Positions 17,138 to 25,714 of a DNA stretch of 64,000 nucleotides are shown here, piece after piece. Below the pieces are notes generated by a model that saw nothing but the letters and a program-made list of their open reading frames with translations, was not told the origin of the DNA and searched no databases. Positions within the stretch are counted from its first letter, which is position 1, and each line of letters starts with the position of its first letter. This DNA is from a bacterium. Lineage in GTDB: Bacteria > Chloroflexota > Dehalococcoidia > Tepidiformales > Tepidiformaceae. The stretch spans positions 186,001 to 250,000 of the forward strand of contig QEVS01000002.1 in the NCBI GenBank assembly GCA_003577245.1, given 5' to 3'. The position numbers were made by a program, and so were the translations under genes.

Positions 17138-17781
17138 GGATTCGTGGGCGGCGGTTTCGTCGCCTGGACCACGTCGCGGACGTGGACATGGGCCATGGCG
17201 GGGTGGATGAAGCGAGCGTCGGGGTTGATGGTGTAGTTGATGCTGCGGCCGTCTCTTTTCGCGGTAACGAATCCCTTGGTGGCGAGGTCGTTCATGATGC
17301 GGCGGGCGCGTGCCCGTGGAATCCCAATGGCATCGGCAATCCCGGCGATCGTGGCTTCCGGGTGGGAGCCGAGGTAGAGAAGGACGAGCCCGTGCCTGGT
17401 GAGCAGGAGCCAGTCGTGGTGGGCGACGGCCGGGTCGGGCACAGGTGCGGCCATGGCGCTGCGGACATGGACCGGGAGGGGCCGGGAGTCGATGACCATG
17501 GGCAGGTAGGCGAAGGCGCCGGCGGCAAGATACCGCTGGCGTTCGATCTCGCCGGGGAGCGGGGCAAGGATGATCACGCGGGCCCCCTGTGCGACAAGAT
17601 CGGCGCACGCTTCGGGGGAGCACTCGGAGCCGGGCGCTACCACGACGTCGCCGGGCTGGACCGAGGCGGGATCGCTCTCCGTCGCGATGGGGAGGCTCTC
17701 ATCCGCCTCAAGGTGGGCCAGCAGAGCCCGCTTGAGGGCGGCGTCGCGAGTCAGGACGCGCACCACCGCCGCATCAGTCAC
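17134..17781 (-). CDS. Putative regulator: receiver-like domain plus winged helix
   Basis: The product is 215 residues from GTG 17781. Residues 1-110 look like a degenerate response-regulator receiver (V-V-R-V-L-T-R-D-A-A, V-V-V-A-P-G-S-E, V-I-I-L-A-P) without the usual phosphoacceptor pattern. Residues 120-190 form a winged helix of MarR/ArsR kind: G-L-V-L-L-Y-L-G-S-H-P-E-A-T-I, A-D-A-I-G-I-P-R-A-R-A-R-R-I-M-N-D-L, then a wing K-R-D-G-R-S-I-N-Y. It is probably a DNA-binding regulator. Its stop codon overlaps that of the polymerase gene. Confidence 0.6.
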   Translation of the reverse strand: MTDAAVVRVLTRDAALKRALLAHLEADESLPIATESDPASVQPGDVVVAPGSECSPEACADLVAQGARVIILAPLPGEIERQRYLAAGAFAYLPMVIDSRPLPVHVRSAMAAPVPDPAVAHHDWLLLTRHGLVLLYLGSHPEATIAGIADAIGIPRARARRIMNDLATKGFVTAKRDGRSINYTINPDARFIHPAMAHVHVRDVVQATKPPPTNP

Positions 17782-18061
17782 CGTTCACCACCCCGTATGT
17801 GCCTTGACAACTGCGGCAGGACAGCGGGTGCAGTGGCTGGCATTGCGCTGCGAACAGACGCCTGCGGGGTGTGGCCCAGTTCGGCGGCGGGGTGTCGAGC
17901 CGGCGCGCGCATCCTGAATCTCGCTATCTCTGCCAGTTGATTGACTGCCTACTAGACTGGCACGGCTCCTTTCGCAAAACGGCCATGTGGCCCCAAAAAG
18001 GCGGGCCGATTGGTCCCGTGAGGTCGCATAGAATGAGAGGAATCCGCGTGGGAGGAGCATG

Positions 18062-18835
18062 ATGGAACACCCGACGGTCCTCTATGAGCCAGATGGCCCG
18101 GTGGCCATTGTCACCATCAACCGGCCCGAGGTGCGCAACGCCGTGGACCGGCCTACCGCAGAGGGGCTGGCGGAGGCCTTCCGCCGGTTCGAAGCCGACG
18201 ATGCTCTGGCGGTTGCAGTGCTGACCGGCGCGGGAGGGGCTTTCTGCGCGGGCGCCGACCTGAAGGCCGTGGCCACGGGAACAGGGAACCGCACGAGCGA
18301 AACCGGCGACGGGCCAATGGGACCGAGCCGCATGCTGCTGAGCAAACCGGTGATCGCGGCCGTTGAGGGGCATGCGGTGGCAGGTGGGCTTGAGCTTGCC
18401 TGCTGGTGCGACCTGCGCGTGGCCGCTTCGAACGCGGTATTCGGGGTGTACTGCCGCCGCTGGGGCGTGCCCCTCGTCGACGGAGGGACCATCCGCCTGC
18501 CGCGCCTGATTGGCCACAGCCACGCGCTGGACATGATCCTCACCGGGCGCGGCGTCTCGGGGGAGGAAGCGCTGCGGATGGGGCTGGCAAACCGGGTTGC
18601 CGAACCAGGCCACGCCCTGGAGGCGGCCGTGGCCCTGGCGAATGAGATCGCGAGATTCCCGCAGCTCTGCATGCGCTCGGACCGGCTTTCGGCGTACGAG
18701 CAGTGGTCGCTGGATCTCGGCGGGGCACTCGCGAACGAGTTCCGGCGCGGTCGGGAGGTGATCGAGTCCGGCGAGACGAGGGAAGGGGCGGCGCGCTTTG
18801 CGGCGGGTGCCGGGAGGCACGGGAGCTTTGGCTAA
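18062..18835 (+). CDS. Enoyl-CoA hydratase/isomerase family protein (crotonase fold)
   Basis: The product is 257 residues. Two in-frame ATGs lie at 18059 and 18062; GGAGG at 18051-18055 fits 18062 better. The oxyanion-hole segments A-F-C-A-G-A-D-L-K and [12 protein letters not shown] are present. The region that carries the second catalytic Glu in true hydratases reads [10 protein letters not shown] instead, so one acid is missing or replaced by Asp. It may be an isomerase, hydrolase or another crotonase activity. A TAGAAT hexamer at 18029-18034 may be its -10. It overlaps convergent mnmA by four bases. Confidence 0.8.
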   Translation: MEHPTVLYEPDGPVAIVTINRPEVRNAVDRPTAEGLAEAFRRFEADDALAVAVLTGAGGAFCAGADLKAVATGTGNRTSETGDGPMGPSRMLLSKPVIAAVEGHAVAGGLELACWCDLRVAASNAVFGVYCRRWGVPLVDGGTIRLPRLIGHSHALDMILTGRGVSGEEALRMGLANRVAEPGHALEAAVALANEIARFPQLCMRSDRLSAYEQWSLDLGGALANEFRRGREVIESGETREGAARFAAGAGRHGSFG

Positions 18836-19944
18836 GAGCCTGTGTTGAGCACGCTGTGGATGGAACCGCCGCCGAGGACCTCGTCGCCCGCGTAGATGGC
18901 AACGGCCTGTCCCGGAGTGAGGGCACGCTGTGGGTTGTCGAACTGGAGGACGATGGCCCGGCCGGTTACCTGGACCACTGTCGCCGGCGCAGGGATGGCC
19001 CGGTGGCGGGGCTTCGCCGTTACGGGGGTGCCGGCCGCAGGGGGAAGACCGGAAACCCAGGTGGGCTCGCGTATCTCCACAACGGAAGCCAGGAGCTCCT
19101 CTTCCGGCCCGACGGTGACTACGTTGGCCGCAGGGTCAATGCGCGTCACAAAGAGCGGCTCGCCGGTGGCGATGCCAAGTCCCTTGCGCTGGCCGATGGT
19201 GTAGGCGGCGATGCCGCGATGCTCGCCAAGGCGGTGGCCGGACGTGTGACGCAGCTCCCCGGGGGACGCTTCGATGCGCCCGGCCAGGAAGGCGCGGTAG
19301 TCGTTTCCCGGCACGAAACAGATCTCCATGCTGTCGGGCTTGGCGGCCGTTTCGAGGCCCAGCCGGCGGGCAACGGCGCGGACTTCGCCCTTGGTCAGGT
19401 CACCCAGCGGGAGCAGGGTGCGCGAGAGCTGCGCCTGGCCAAGCATGTAGAGCACGTACGACTGGTCCTTGGCGGCATCGGCCGCACGGAACAGGCTGTA
19501 GCGCGCGGGAACCGTGGTTGAGGACGAGGGATCATCGCGAATGACGCGCGCGTAGTGCCCCGTAGCGATGAAACCGGCTTCGTAGGCAGGCAGGCGTTCG
19601 AGCAATGCCCGGTACTTGATGTGCTCATTGCAGCGCACGCAGGGGTTGGGGGTGCGGCCGGCCGCGTAGTCCGCCACGAAGGGGTCTACCACATGGCGGC
19701 GGAATTCCTCTTCGAAGTTGACGACGTAATGGCGGATTCCGAGCTGACCGGCGACCCGGCGGGCATCGTCGATATCCTCAACGCTGCAGCACTGTTGGCG
19801 GCCACTCTGCACGGCCGGCCGGGCCTCGGTCCAGAGGCGCATGGTGACGCCAATCACCTCATAGCCCTGGTCGCAGAGGAGCGCGGCCGCGACGGAGCTA
19901 TCGACTCCGCCGGACATTCCAACGACAACACGGGCGCGTGGCAT
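18832..19944 (-). CDS. mnmA: tRNA 2-thiouridylase
   Basis: The product is 370 residues from ATG 19944 ([17 protein letters not shown]). A longer frame to 20067 runs into the divergent gene. The PP-loop S-G-G-V-D-S-S binds ATP. The two catalytic Cys are present: N-P-C-V-R-C-N (Cys102) and E-I-C-F-V-P (about Cys209), matching the E. coli layout. The family 2-thiolates U34 of Lys, Glu and Gln tRNAs using sulfur relayed from a cysteine desulfurase. It is divergent from rsfS with 53 bases between them. Confidence 0.95.
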   Translation of the reverse strand: MPRARVVVGMSGGVDSSVAAALLCDQGYEVIGVTMRLWTEARPAVQSGRQQCCSVEDIDDARRVAGQLGIRHYVVNFEEEFRRHVVDPFVADYAAGRTPNPCVRCNEHIKYRALLERLPAYEAGFIATGHYARVIRDDPSSSTTVPARYSLFRAADAAKDQSYVLYMLGQAQLSRTLLPLGDLTKGEVRAVARRLGLETAAKPDSMEICFVPGNDYRAFLAGRIEASPGELRHTSGHRLGEHRGIAAYTIGQRKGLGIATGEPLFVTRIDPAANVVTVGPEEELLASVVEIREPTWVSGLPPAAGTPVTAKPRHRAIPAPATVVQVTGRAIVLQFDNPQRALTPGQAVAIYAGDEVLGGGSIHSVLNTGS

Positions 19945-19997
19945 GGCTGTGTTAAGATCCTCCGGGACCCCGGTATTGCGGGGAAGGAGCGCTTTTC

Positions 19998-20345
19998 CTG
20001 GACTCCGAATCACTGGCTCAAAGGGCCGTCGATATCCTGTCTGACCGCCAGGCGCTGGACATCGCATTGATCGACGTCTCGCGCGTTGCCAGCTTCACAG
20101 ACTATTTCGTGATTGCGACGGCGCAATCCCCACTCCAGTTTAGCGCCCTCGCGGAGTACCTCGAGAAGGAGCTCAAGCCTGAGGGGCACGACCTGCGCCA
20201 CGCCGAAGGCACCCCCGCCAGCGGATGGGTGCTGCTGGATTTTGGCGACCTGATTGTGCACCTGTTCACGCCGGAGCAGCGGGCTTACTACAGGCTTGAG
20301 GAGCTGTGGGGTAAGAACAGCCCGGTGGTGCGATTCACGGGGTAA
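19998..20345 (+). CDS. rsfS: Ribosomal silencing factor RsfS, apparent CTG start
   Basis: The product is 115 residues if translation begins at CTG 19998 ([14 protein letters not shown]). AAGGAG at 19984-19989 sits eight bases before it. No ATG, GTG or TTG lies in the right place: the first standard codon, TTG 20067, would remove the conserved N-terminal helix ([10 protein letters not shown]). Motifs [13 protein letters not shown] and [16 protein letters not shown] are typical of RsfS. The family binds ribosomal protein L14 and blocks subunit joining in starvation. Confidence 0.85.
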   Translation: MDSESLAQRAVDILSDRQALDIALIDVSRVASFTDYFVIATAQSPLQFSALAEYLEKELKPEGHDLRHAEGTPASGWVLLDFGDLIVHLFTPEQRAYYRLEELWGKNSPVVRFTG

Positions 20346-20424
20346 GGCGCCGATCTCAGTTCCGCCGGGTTGCCCACGCACCAGAGTAAGAGCGAACACA
20401 ATGTCGCTCGCACCGATGTTCTCA

Positions 20425-20444
20425 GAGCGAGGGCCTTCTCGCTC
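20425..20444 (+). terminator. Hairpin between rsfS and the tetR unit
   Basis: GAGCGAG (20425-20431) pairs with CTCGCTC (20438-20444) around a six-base loop. There is no T-run, so it may be a weak or bidirectional terminator for the two convergent genes. Confidence 0.35.
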
Positions 20445-20478
20445 AGCGTCCAGGGTTCACGCGCGGCAGACCGGGAAG

Positions 20479-21099
20479 TCAGGCGGGGGCAGGGCTCGCG
20501 GAAGAGCGAACCAGCATGTCCATGAGCTGTTCGAGGTGCCCCTGGACATCGGCGCCGGGGTTGATGAGCCGGGCGAGGCGCGAGCCCCAGTAGAACGAGA
20601 TCATCGCCTCGGCGAAGAGTTGGGGGTCGAGGGTTGCGGGGAGCTCGTTCTTGTCACGGGCGGCGGCGAGCCTCTGCGCCACGCCGCGTGTGGCATGGAG
20701 CTCCTCAGCACGGAGAGCCTGCAGGACTTCCGCGTCGCCTTCGCGAACCGCGGCCAGGACGCGTTCGAGCATGAGGATGACTTCGGTCCGTTCGTGCGGG
20801 CCATCGAGCAGGGAGAAGGTGAGACGGGCGAGCTCGATAATCTCCCTCAACGGGTCTTCACCGGGCTCGGGGGGCATCTTCCAGCGCGACATGACTGCTT
20901 CAGAGTCAGCCATGCAGACGCGCGCGAGGTCGTCTTTGCTGGGGAAATAGCGGTAGATGGCGCCGGGGGAGATCCCCGCCTCGGCGGCTACCTCGGCCAT
21001 GGTGGCCGAGCGGATTCCCCGGGTGCAGAAGACCTTGCAGGCGGCTTCAAGGATGGACTGGCGTCGCGCGGCGAGGTGCGCGTCATCTACCTTCGGCAC
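20479..21099 (-). CDS. TetR/AcrR family transcriptional regulator
   Basis: The product is 206 residues from GTG 21099. The N-terminal HTH is clear: I-L-E-A-A-C-K-V-F-C-T-R-G, then T-M-A-E-V-A-A-E-A-G-I-S-P-G-A-I-Y-R-Y-F-P-S-K-D near residues 32-55. The C-terminal ligand domain is helical and unassigned. The start shares one base with the stop (TAG) of the 60-residue gene upstream, so the two are coupled. Palindromes at 21301-21348 just upstream of the pair are likely operators for self-regulation. Confidence 0.9.
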   Translation of the reverse strand: MPKVDDAHLAARRQSILEAACKVFCTRGIRSATMAEVAAEAGISPGAIYRYFPSKDDLARVCMADSEAVMSRWKMPPEPGEDPLREIIELARLTFSLLDGPHERTEVILMLERVLAAVREGDAEVLQALRAEELHATRGVAQRLAAARDKNELPATLDPQLFAEAMISFYWGSRLARLINPGADVQGHLEQLMDMLVRSSASPAPA

Positions 21100-21281
21100 T
21101 AGCGCGCCCCGGTGGCGAAAGTGGCCCCCACCTGCAGGCGGCCGCGCGCGGCGCTCAACTCCCGTTCAAGCCGCTCCACCGTCTTTGAGTCGTACCACTG
21201 CATGCGCTGGGCGATCTCAAGGGCCCGCGCGTCAAGCTCGCGCTCTCGAAGCCTTGCTTCGCTAAAGACATCAAACAACAT
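21099..21281 (-). CDS. Small helical protein co-transcribed with tetR (60 residues)
   Basis: ATG 21281 follows GGAGG with seven bases of spacing, so it is preferred over the longer frame to 21347. The 60 residues are charged and mostly helical: S-E-A-R-L-R-E-R-E-L-D-A-R-A-L-E-I-A-Q-R followed by Y-D-S-K-T-V-E-R-L-E-R-E-L. This suggests a short coiled coil. There is no membrane segment or metal motif. It directly precedes tetR with a one-base overlap. Function unknown; it could be a partner or antagonist of the regulator. Confidence 0.55.
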   Translation of the reverse strand: MLFDVFSEARLRERELDARALEIAQRMQWYDSKTVERLERELSAARGRLQVGATFATGAR

Positions 21282-21300
21282 GGCCTGACCTCCAGGGATA

Positions 21301-21348
21301 AGTGAACGGAGAGTAACTGAATCTCCGTTTACTAAATGAAGCTTCATT
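21301..21348. promoter_or_regulatory. Putative TetR operators and promoter of the tetR unit
   Basis: Two palindromes lie side by side. AACGGAGA (21305-21312) and TCTCCGTT (21322-21329) form an inverted repeat with a nine-base gap, extendable by AGT/ACT at 21301-21333. AATGAAGCTTCATT (21335-21348) is a perfect 14-base palindrome. A TTGACA on the minus strand (21363-21368) could be the -35 of the tetR unit, placing the palindromes over the -10 and start region. AACGGAG occurs once more at 21399-21405, just before the divergent GGDEF gene. Confidence 0.5.
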
Positions 21349-21423
21349 CATTTTTCCCGGCATGTCAAGCCCCCGTCACGAAGATTCTTCTCCAGAGAAC
21401 GGAGGGCTGCGCCGATACACACG

Positions 21424-22431
21424 ATGAAACTCCAAGGGAGCCCGCTGATGGCCGGCACGCCAGACTTCCTCTGGTTGCTCGACAACGAAGAGATCCTGCA
21501 GTTGATGCTGTTCGCTTGCCCCGACGGCGTGGTTGTCGTTGACCGTGGCGGGAAGGTGATCCTGTACACCGGTTCGAGCGAGGGCATTTTCGGGTTTGCG
21601 CCGATCGAGGTCCTTGGCAAGGAGGCTTCGGGGCTCTTCGCCTCGGACGAGACGTGGCGGGCGTTTTCGGAGGCTCTCGGGCGCGACGGCGCCGTGAAGA
21701 ACCTGGAGATGCAGGCCGTTCGTAAAGAGGGTGAACCCTTCTGGGTGGCCGTTTCCGCTGCGATTCTCCGCGACCGTTACGGGGAGACGATCGGCACGGT
21801 GCTCTATGTGCGTGACCACAGCAGCATGCGGATGATCCAGAACACCCTGCATGACAGGAACCGCCAGCTCAATGACCTTGTGGAGGAGCTGGATTTCCTG
21901 GCGCGGCACGATCAGCTCACAGGGCTGCTGAATCGCAGCAGTGCCATGGAGGCGGCGCAGAATCCGCTCATCGCGTGTGGCCTCACGGGCCGGCCGTTCT
22001 CGGTGGTGGTGTTCGATATCGACAACTTCAAGAGCGTGAACGACGCCTATGGGCACCTGGCCGGGGACGAAGTCCTGCATTCGCTGGCGGGCGTGATGCG
22101 GCAGGCAGCCCGCGAAGGGGACATCATGGGCCGGTTTGGAGGCGAGGAGTTCGTTGCCTTCCTACCAGCCGCCAGCCTTGAGCAGGCCGTGACCGTGGCA
22201 GAGAGGGTGCGGGCGCTGGTCAAGGAGTTCCGTATTCCCATCGGCGATGGCGTGTTCACGAGCGTCACCATTTCCGCGGGAGTGGCGGAAATCCCCGGTT
22301 CGGCCGAGACCCTGCGAGAGGCAATCCGCGTGGCCGACGACCGCCTCTATTCGGCCAAGAGGGCGGGACGGGACCGAGTGGCCGCGGCCGACAAGCTGCC
22401 AGGAAACGACAGGACAAGGAGCGCCGCATGA
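21424..22431 (+). CDS. PAS-GGDEF diguanylate cyclase
   Basis: The product is 335 residues. A PAS-like sensor spans about 20-135 (L-M-L-F-A-C-P-D-G-V-V-V-V-D, then G-F-A-P-I-E-V-L-G-K), followed by a coiled linker and a GGDEF domain from about 160. The signature is G-G-E-E-F at 239-243, compatible with activity, and an R-x-x-D inhibitory site (R-E-G-D, 230-233) sits five residues before it. D-I-D-N-F-K-S-V-N-D supplies metal and substrate residues. It should make c-di-GMP in the cytoplasm. It overlaps the HDOD gene by four bases. Confidence 0.9.
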   Translation: MKLQGSPLMAGTPDFLWLLDNEEILQLMLFACPDGVVVVDRGGKVILYTGSSEGIFGFAPIEVLGKEASGLFASDETWRAFSEALGRDGAVKNLEMQAVRKEGEPFWVAVSAAILRDRYGETIGTVLYVRDHSSMRMIQNTLHDRNRQLNDLVEELDFLARHDQLTGLLNRSSAMEAAQNPLIACGLTGRPFSVVVFDIDNFKSVNDAYGHLAGDEVLHSLAGVMRQAAREGDIMGRFGGEEFVAFLPAASLEQAVTVAERVRALVKEFRIPIGDGVFTSVTISAGVAEIPGSAETLREAIRVADDRLYSAKRAGRDRVAAADKLPGNDRTRSAA

Positions 22432-23396
22432 ATCCCGAGGTCTCGCTCAGCTACGAAGCCCGCGATCGGCTACGCGTAATCGTCAACCGCACCACGGAGC
22501 TCACGCCGCTCAAGGCGGTTGCAACCCGCGCGATCCAGCTTGCGGAAGACGAGCGCACGGCGGCGATGGACCTTGCCACCGTGATCAGCTCCGACCAGGC
22601 GCTGACGGCGAAGCTTCTGCGCCTTTCCAACTCGGCGTACTACGGCTATGCGCGGCGCATCAGCAATGTGCGCGAGGCGGTGATCCTTCTCGGCATGCGC
22701 ACGGTGCGGTCGGTGGCGATTGCATCTGCGATCATCGATGCTCTCCGCGCGCCGGATTCGGAGGAATTCGACCAGGACCTGTTCTGGGCTCACAGCGTCT
22801 GTGTGGGGCTCGTGGCAGAGGCGGTCGCCCGCGAGACGCGGGTCGCCCGGCCGGAAGATGCCTTCACGGCGGGCGTGCTGCACGACGTTGGCAAGCTGGC
22901 GATGATGCTCTGCGAGCCGGTGCTGTTCAACGACGTGATAGACCTGGTGGTGTCGGAGGGAATGCGGTACCGCGAGGCGGAGATGCGCGTCTTCGGAGTG
23001 GGGCACGAGCACGTAGGGGGGCGGCTGGCTCAGCGATGGAGGTTTCCTGAGCCGCTCGTTGCCTCAATCAAGCAGCACCACCCTGCTCACCAGAGCCGGA
23101 GCATCGAGACGCTGGAGGATGTCGTGGCCTGCGCCAACCTGGCCTGCAACCGGGAGGGGCTGGCCTGCGGGTTCGACTATACGCGAGTACCGGAACGGCA
23201 ACCGGTGGAGGCTCTCCCACCAAAGGTGGAAGAAGCGGTCAGCCGGATTCCCGGGGGGATGCGGACGCTGGAGGAGAAGGCGCGCGCCTTCCTCCTGCAC
23301 GTCACCGCGCGAGCGCCGCGGTGGTACGCGAGCCTGGCCGTCGCCGCGAGTGAGAATGATGAGGACCCAGCCGCGAACGGTGAAGAAGCAGCCTGA
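22428..23396 (+). CDS. HDOD-domain signalling protein
   Basis: The product is 322 residues. The HDOD domain spans about 15-215, with L-T-P-L-K-A-V-A-T-R-A at its start, V-I-S-S-D-Q-A-L-T-A-K-L-L-R-L-S-N-S-A-Y-Y-G, and an A-G-V-L-H-D-V-G-K-L motif that keeps an H-D pair. HDOD proteins usually lack phosphodiesterase activity and act in signalling. The ATGA overlap with the diguanylate cyclase gene implies coupled translation. The 90-residue tail is acidic at its end and unassigned. Confidence 0.85.
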   Translation: MNPEVSLSYEARDRLRVIVNRTTELTPLKAVATRAIQLAEDERTAAMDLATVISSDQALTAKLLRLSNSAYYGYARRISNVREAVILLGMRTVRSVAIASAIIDALRAPDSEEFDQDLFWAHSVCVGLVAEAVARETRVARPEDAFTAGVLHDVGKLAMMLCEPVLFNDVIDLVVSEGMRYREAEMRVFGVGHEHVGGRLAQRWRFPEPLVASIKQHHPAHQSRSIETLEDVVACANLACNREGLACGFDYTRVPERQPVEALPPKVEEAVSRIPGGMRTLEEKARAFLLHVTARAPRWYASLAVAASENDEDPAANGEEAA

Positions 23397-23438
23397 TGAA
23401 CGAGCCCTCCTGGCCGACTCTGTAGATCAGGGGATGGT

Positions 23439-24206
23439 GTGGCCGTGACAGACCTCGAGACACTGGTTGGCACCGAGCCGGAAGACCCGGTGGCAGGCCG
23501 CAGGCGGCAGGCCGTGCGCATTGTGAGCCTTGTGCTCTGGGCTGCGGTGGTGGTGTTCCAGACGGCGATGGCGATCATCAGCCCTGGAGCATTCACTATT
23601 GTCCTGGCGGTGGCCGTGTTTGTGCTGTGTGCGGCCATGAACGCCCAGATCGTCCTGATGCTGTGGACGGGCAACCGCAACTGGTCGCGGATGGCGGCGA
23701 AGCTGCACGGTTCGGCCTATCTGAGCGAGCTGAACGACCTGCCCAATCGTAACTACCTCCTGGCGGAGATCCGTAGAGAGATGCCGCGGGCGCGGGAGAC
23801 GGGGCACACCTTCACCCTGGTACAGGTTTCGTTCGACACACTGGATGAGGTTGCCGAACGTAGGGGAGCGCCTTTCTGCGACCGGGCGATCAACGCCCTC
23901 ACGGAGCTGCTCAAACGGGTCACACGGCAATCCGATTTTGTGTCGCATACAAGCGGCCCGCGTTTTGTGGTGATGCTCAACGAGTGCACGATGGAGCAGT
24001 CGTGGATCTACCTGCAGCGAATCCCCGCTACGATCGCGGTCAGCGATGGCCGGATGATGTACGAAGTGCCCCTTTCGGTGCGCCTTGCCGAGTACGACAT
24101 GGAGTCGCTCTATGCGACCGACGTGGTGCGCGACGTCGAGGAATCACCGCCGCTACGCAGGCGGGAAGACCTGAACGAGAAGCGCACGTGGACGGAGGCT
24201 GCCTGA
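23439..24206 (+). CDS. Membrane protein with degenerate GGDEF domain
   Basis: The product is 255 residues from GTG 23439. Two membrane helices lie near residues 27-48 and 50-72, followed by a GGDEF-like domain (L-N-D-L-P-N-R-N-Y-L-L, V-Q-V-S-F-D-T-L-D). At the signature position it reads S-G-P-R-F instead of G-G-D-E-F, and the metal-binding Asp in the first motif is not conserved. It is therefore unlikely to make c-di-GMP and may bind or sense it, or scaffold. It is the third gene of the signalling operon, 42 bases after the HDOD gene. Confidence 0.7.
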   Translation: MAVTDLETLVGTEPEDPVAGRRRQAVRIVSLVLWAAVVVFQTAMAIISPGAFTIVLAVAVFVLCAAMNAQIVLMLWTGNRNWSRMAAKLHGSAYLSELNDLPNRNYLLAEIRREMPRARETGHTFTLVQVSFDTLDEVAERRGAPFCDRAINALTELLKRVTRQSDFVSHTSGPRFVVMLNECTMEQSWIYLQRIPATIAVSDGRMMYEVPLSVRLAEYDMESLYATDVVRDVEESPPLRRREDLNEKRTWTEAA

Positions 24207-24216
24207 GCGGTCAGGC
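24201..24216. terminator. Hairpin across two convergent stop codons
   Basis: GCCTGA (24201-24206) pairs with TCAGGC (24211-24216) around GCGG. The stem contains the stop codons of both convergent genes. It lacks a T-run and is a weak terminator candidate for both directions. Confidence 0.3.
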
Positions 24217-25638
24217 GTTCGCACCTTCGCCGACGCGGTGGAGCTTCAGGAAGTTCGTCGAGCCTGACGTCACGGGGTGGCTGGCGACCACGACCACCTC
24301 TTCGCCCCAGCCAACGTGGCCACCGCCGAGCAGCAGGCTATCGACGGCCCGGAGCAGTTCCTCCGAGTTTGCGACGCGCGGGCCAAGCAGGGGAGCAACG
24401 GAGCGTGCCAGCGAGAGCCTGCGGCAGACGGCCTCGCCCGGCGTGATGGCGAAGATGGGCGCCTCCGGGTGGACCTTGCTCATGAGAAACGCCGTGTAAC
24501 CGCTGCGCGTGTGGCAGACCACTGCCCGCATGTTTGGGTCGGATTCGACGATGCGGCGCGCGGCAATGGCGACGACGTGCGAGTGGTCATCGGTTTCGGG
24601 CCGGGCCAGGGGTGCGCGGTCGGGCGGGGTCACCGATTCGGCGCGCCGGATTATCCGGTCCATCATGGCGACGGCTTCGACCGGGTAGCGCCCGACGGCC
24701 GTCTCGCCACTGAGCATGAGAGCATCGGACATGTCCCAGACGGCGTTGGCCACGTCGCTGGCTTCGGCGCGGGTGGGCCGCGGAGAATCGACCATCGATT
24801 CCAGCATCTGCGTGGCGGTGATCACGGGGATCATTTCGGCAGCGCAGCTGGCAATGATGCGCCGCTGCTGAAGGGGAACCTCCTCGGGGGCCATCTCCAC
24901 GCCGAGGTCGCCGCGGGCGACCATGGCGCCATCGGCTTCGGCGATGATGGCATCTAGGTTTTCCGCCGCGCGACGCCGCTCGATCTTGGCGATGATTGGG
25001 GTATCGGCGCCATGCGAGGCAACGAGGTCACGCGCTTCTGCCACATCTGAAGGCTGGCTGACGAAGCTGAGCGCAAGGAAGTCGACGCCGCACTCAACGC
25101 CAGCGCGCACTGCCTCGCGGTCGCGATCGGTAAGGGCGGGGGCGGTGAGGTTGGAATGAGGGAAGTTGACACCCTTGTTGGGCCCCAGCAGCCCGCCCAC
25201 CACCACACGGCATTCGAGGCCATCGGAGGCAAGGCGCTGAACCTGAAGCTCAATGCGGCCGTCGTCCAGGAGCACCTGGTCGCCCGGCGCCACATCGTCG
25301 GTGAGGCGCGGGTAGTCGACGGTGAGCAGGGCGGAGCTGCCTTTCACCAGGCGAGGAGTAAGGGTGACCGTGGCCCCGGCGGTCAGGTCAAGCGGGCGGG
25401 CGCCATCGGTGGGGCCGGTGCGGAGCTTCGGCCCACCAAGGTCGAGCAACACGGCCACGGGCTTGCCGGCTTCGGCCGCAACCTCTCTTACGAGCGCGGT
25501 GGAGCGCATGTGCTCTTCCATCGTCCCGTGACCGGTGTTGAGGCGGGCGACGTCCATCCCGGCGCGAATCATGGCTGCGAGCGTGTCCCGGTTGAGCGAG
25601 GCCGGGCCGAGGGTAGCGACGATCTTCGTGTGCCTCAT
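24211..25638 (-). CDS. pyk: Pyruvate kinase
   Basis: The product is 475 residues from ATG 25638 (M-R-H-T-K-I-V-A-T-L-G-P-A-S); a longer frame to 25818 is not supported. Motifs include I-I-A-K-I-E-R-R-R-A, G-A-M-V-A-R-G-D-L-G-V-E-M with the catalytic region, and T-A-T-Q-M-L-E-S-M. The C-terminal regulatory domain is present (G-Y-T-A-F-L-M-S-K). It converts phosphoenolpyruvate and ADP to pyruvate and ATP. A TACACT hexamer (25646-25651) ends seven bases before the ATG with no ribosome-binding site, so the mRNA is probably leaderless. Confidence 0.95.
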   Translation of the reverse strand: MRHTKIVATLGPASLNRDTLAAMIRAGMDVARLNTGHGTMEEHMRSTALVREVAAEAGKPVAVLLDLGGPKLRTGPTDGARPLDLTAGATVTLTPRLVKGSSALLTVDYPRLTDDVAPGDQVLLDDGRIELQVQRLASDGLECRVVVGGLLGPNKGVNFPHSNLTAPALTDRDREAVRAGVECGVDFLALSFVSQPSDVAEARDLVASHGADTPIIAKIERRRAAENLDAIIAEADGAMVARGDLGVEMAPEEVPLQQRRIIASCAAEMIPVITATQMLESMVDSPRPTRAEASDVANAVWDMSDALMLSGETAVGRYPVEAVAMMDRIIRRAESVTPPDRAPLARPETDDHSHVVAIAARRIVESDPNMRAVVCHTRSGYTAFLMSKVHPEAPIFAITPGEAVCRRLSLARSVAPLLGPRVANSEELLRAVDSLLLGGGHVGWGEEVVVVASHPVTSGSTNFLKLHRVGEGANA

Positions 25639-25714
25639 CACACCCAGTGTACGACCCGGGCGCCACCGCGGGCCCGGATTGCCAGTGGCCCGGGAGGTGT
25701 GCCCTACTTTCCTT

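Noticed and set aside
23439-24206. Active diguanylate cyclase
   Set aside because: The signature motif is S-G-P-R-F and the metal-site Asp is not kept.
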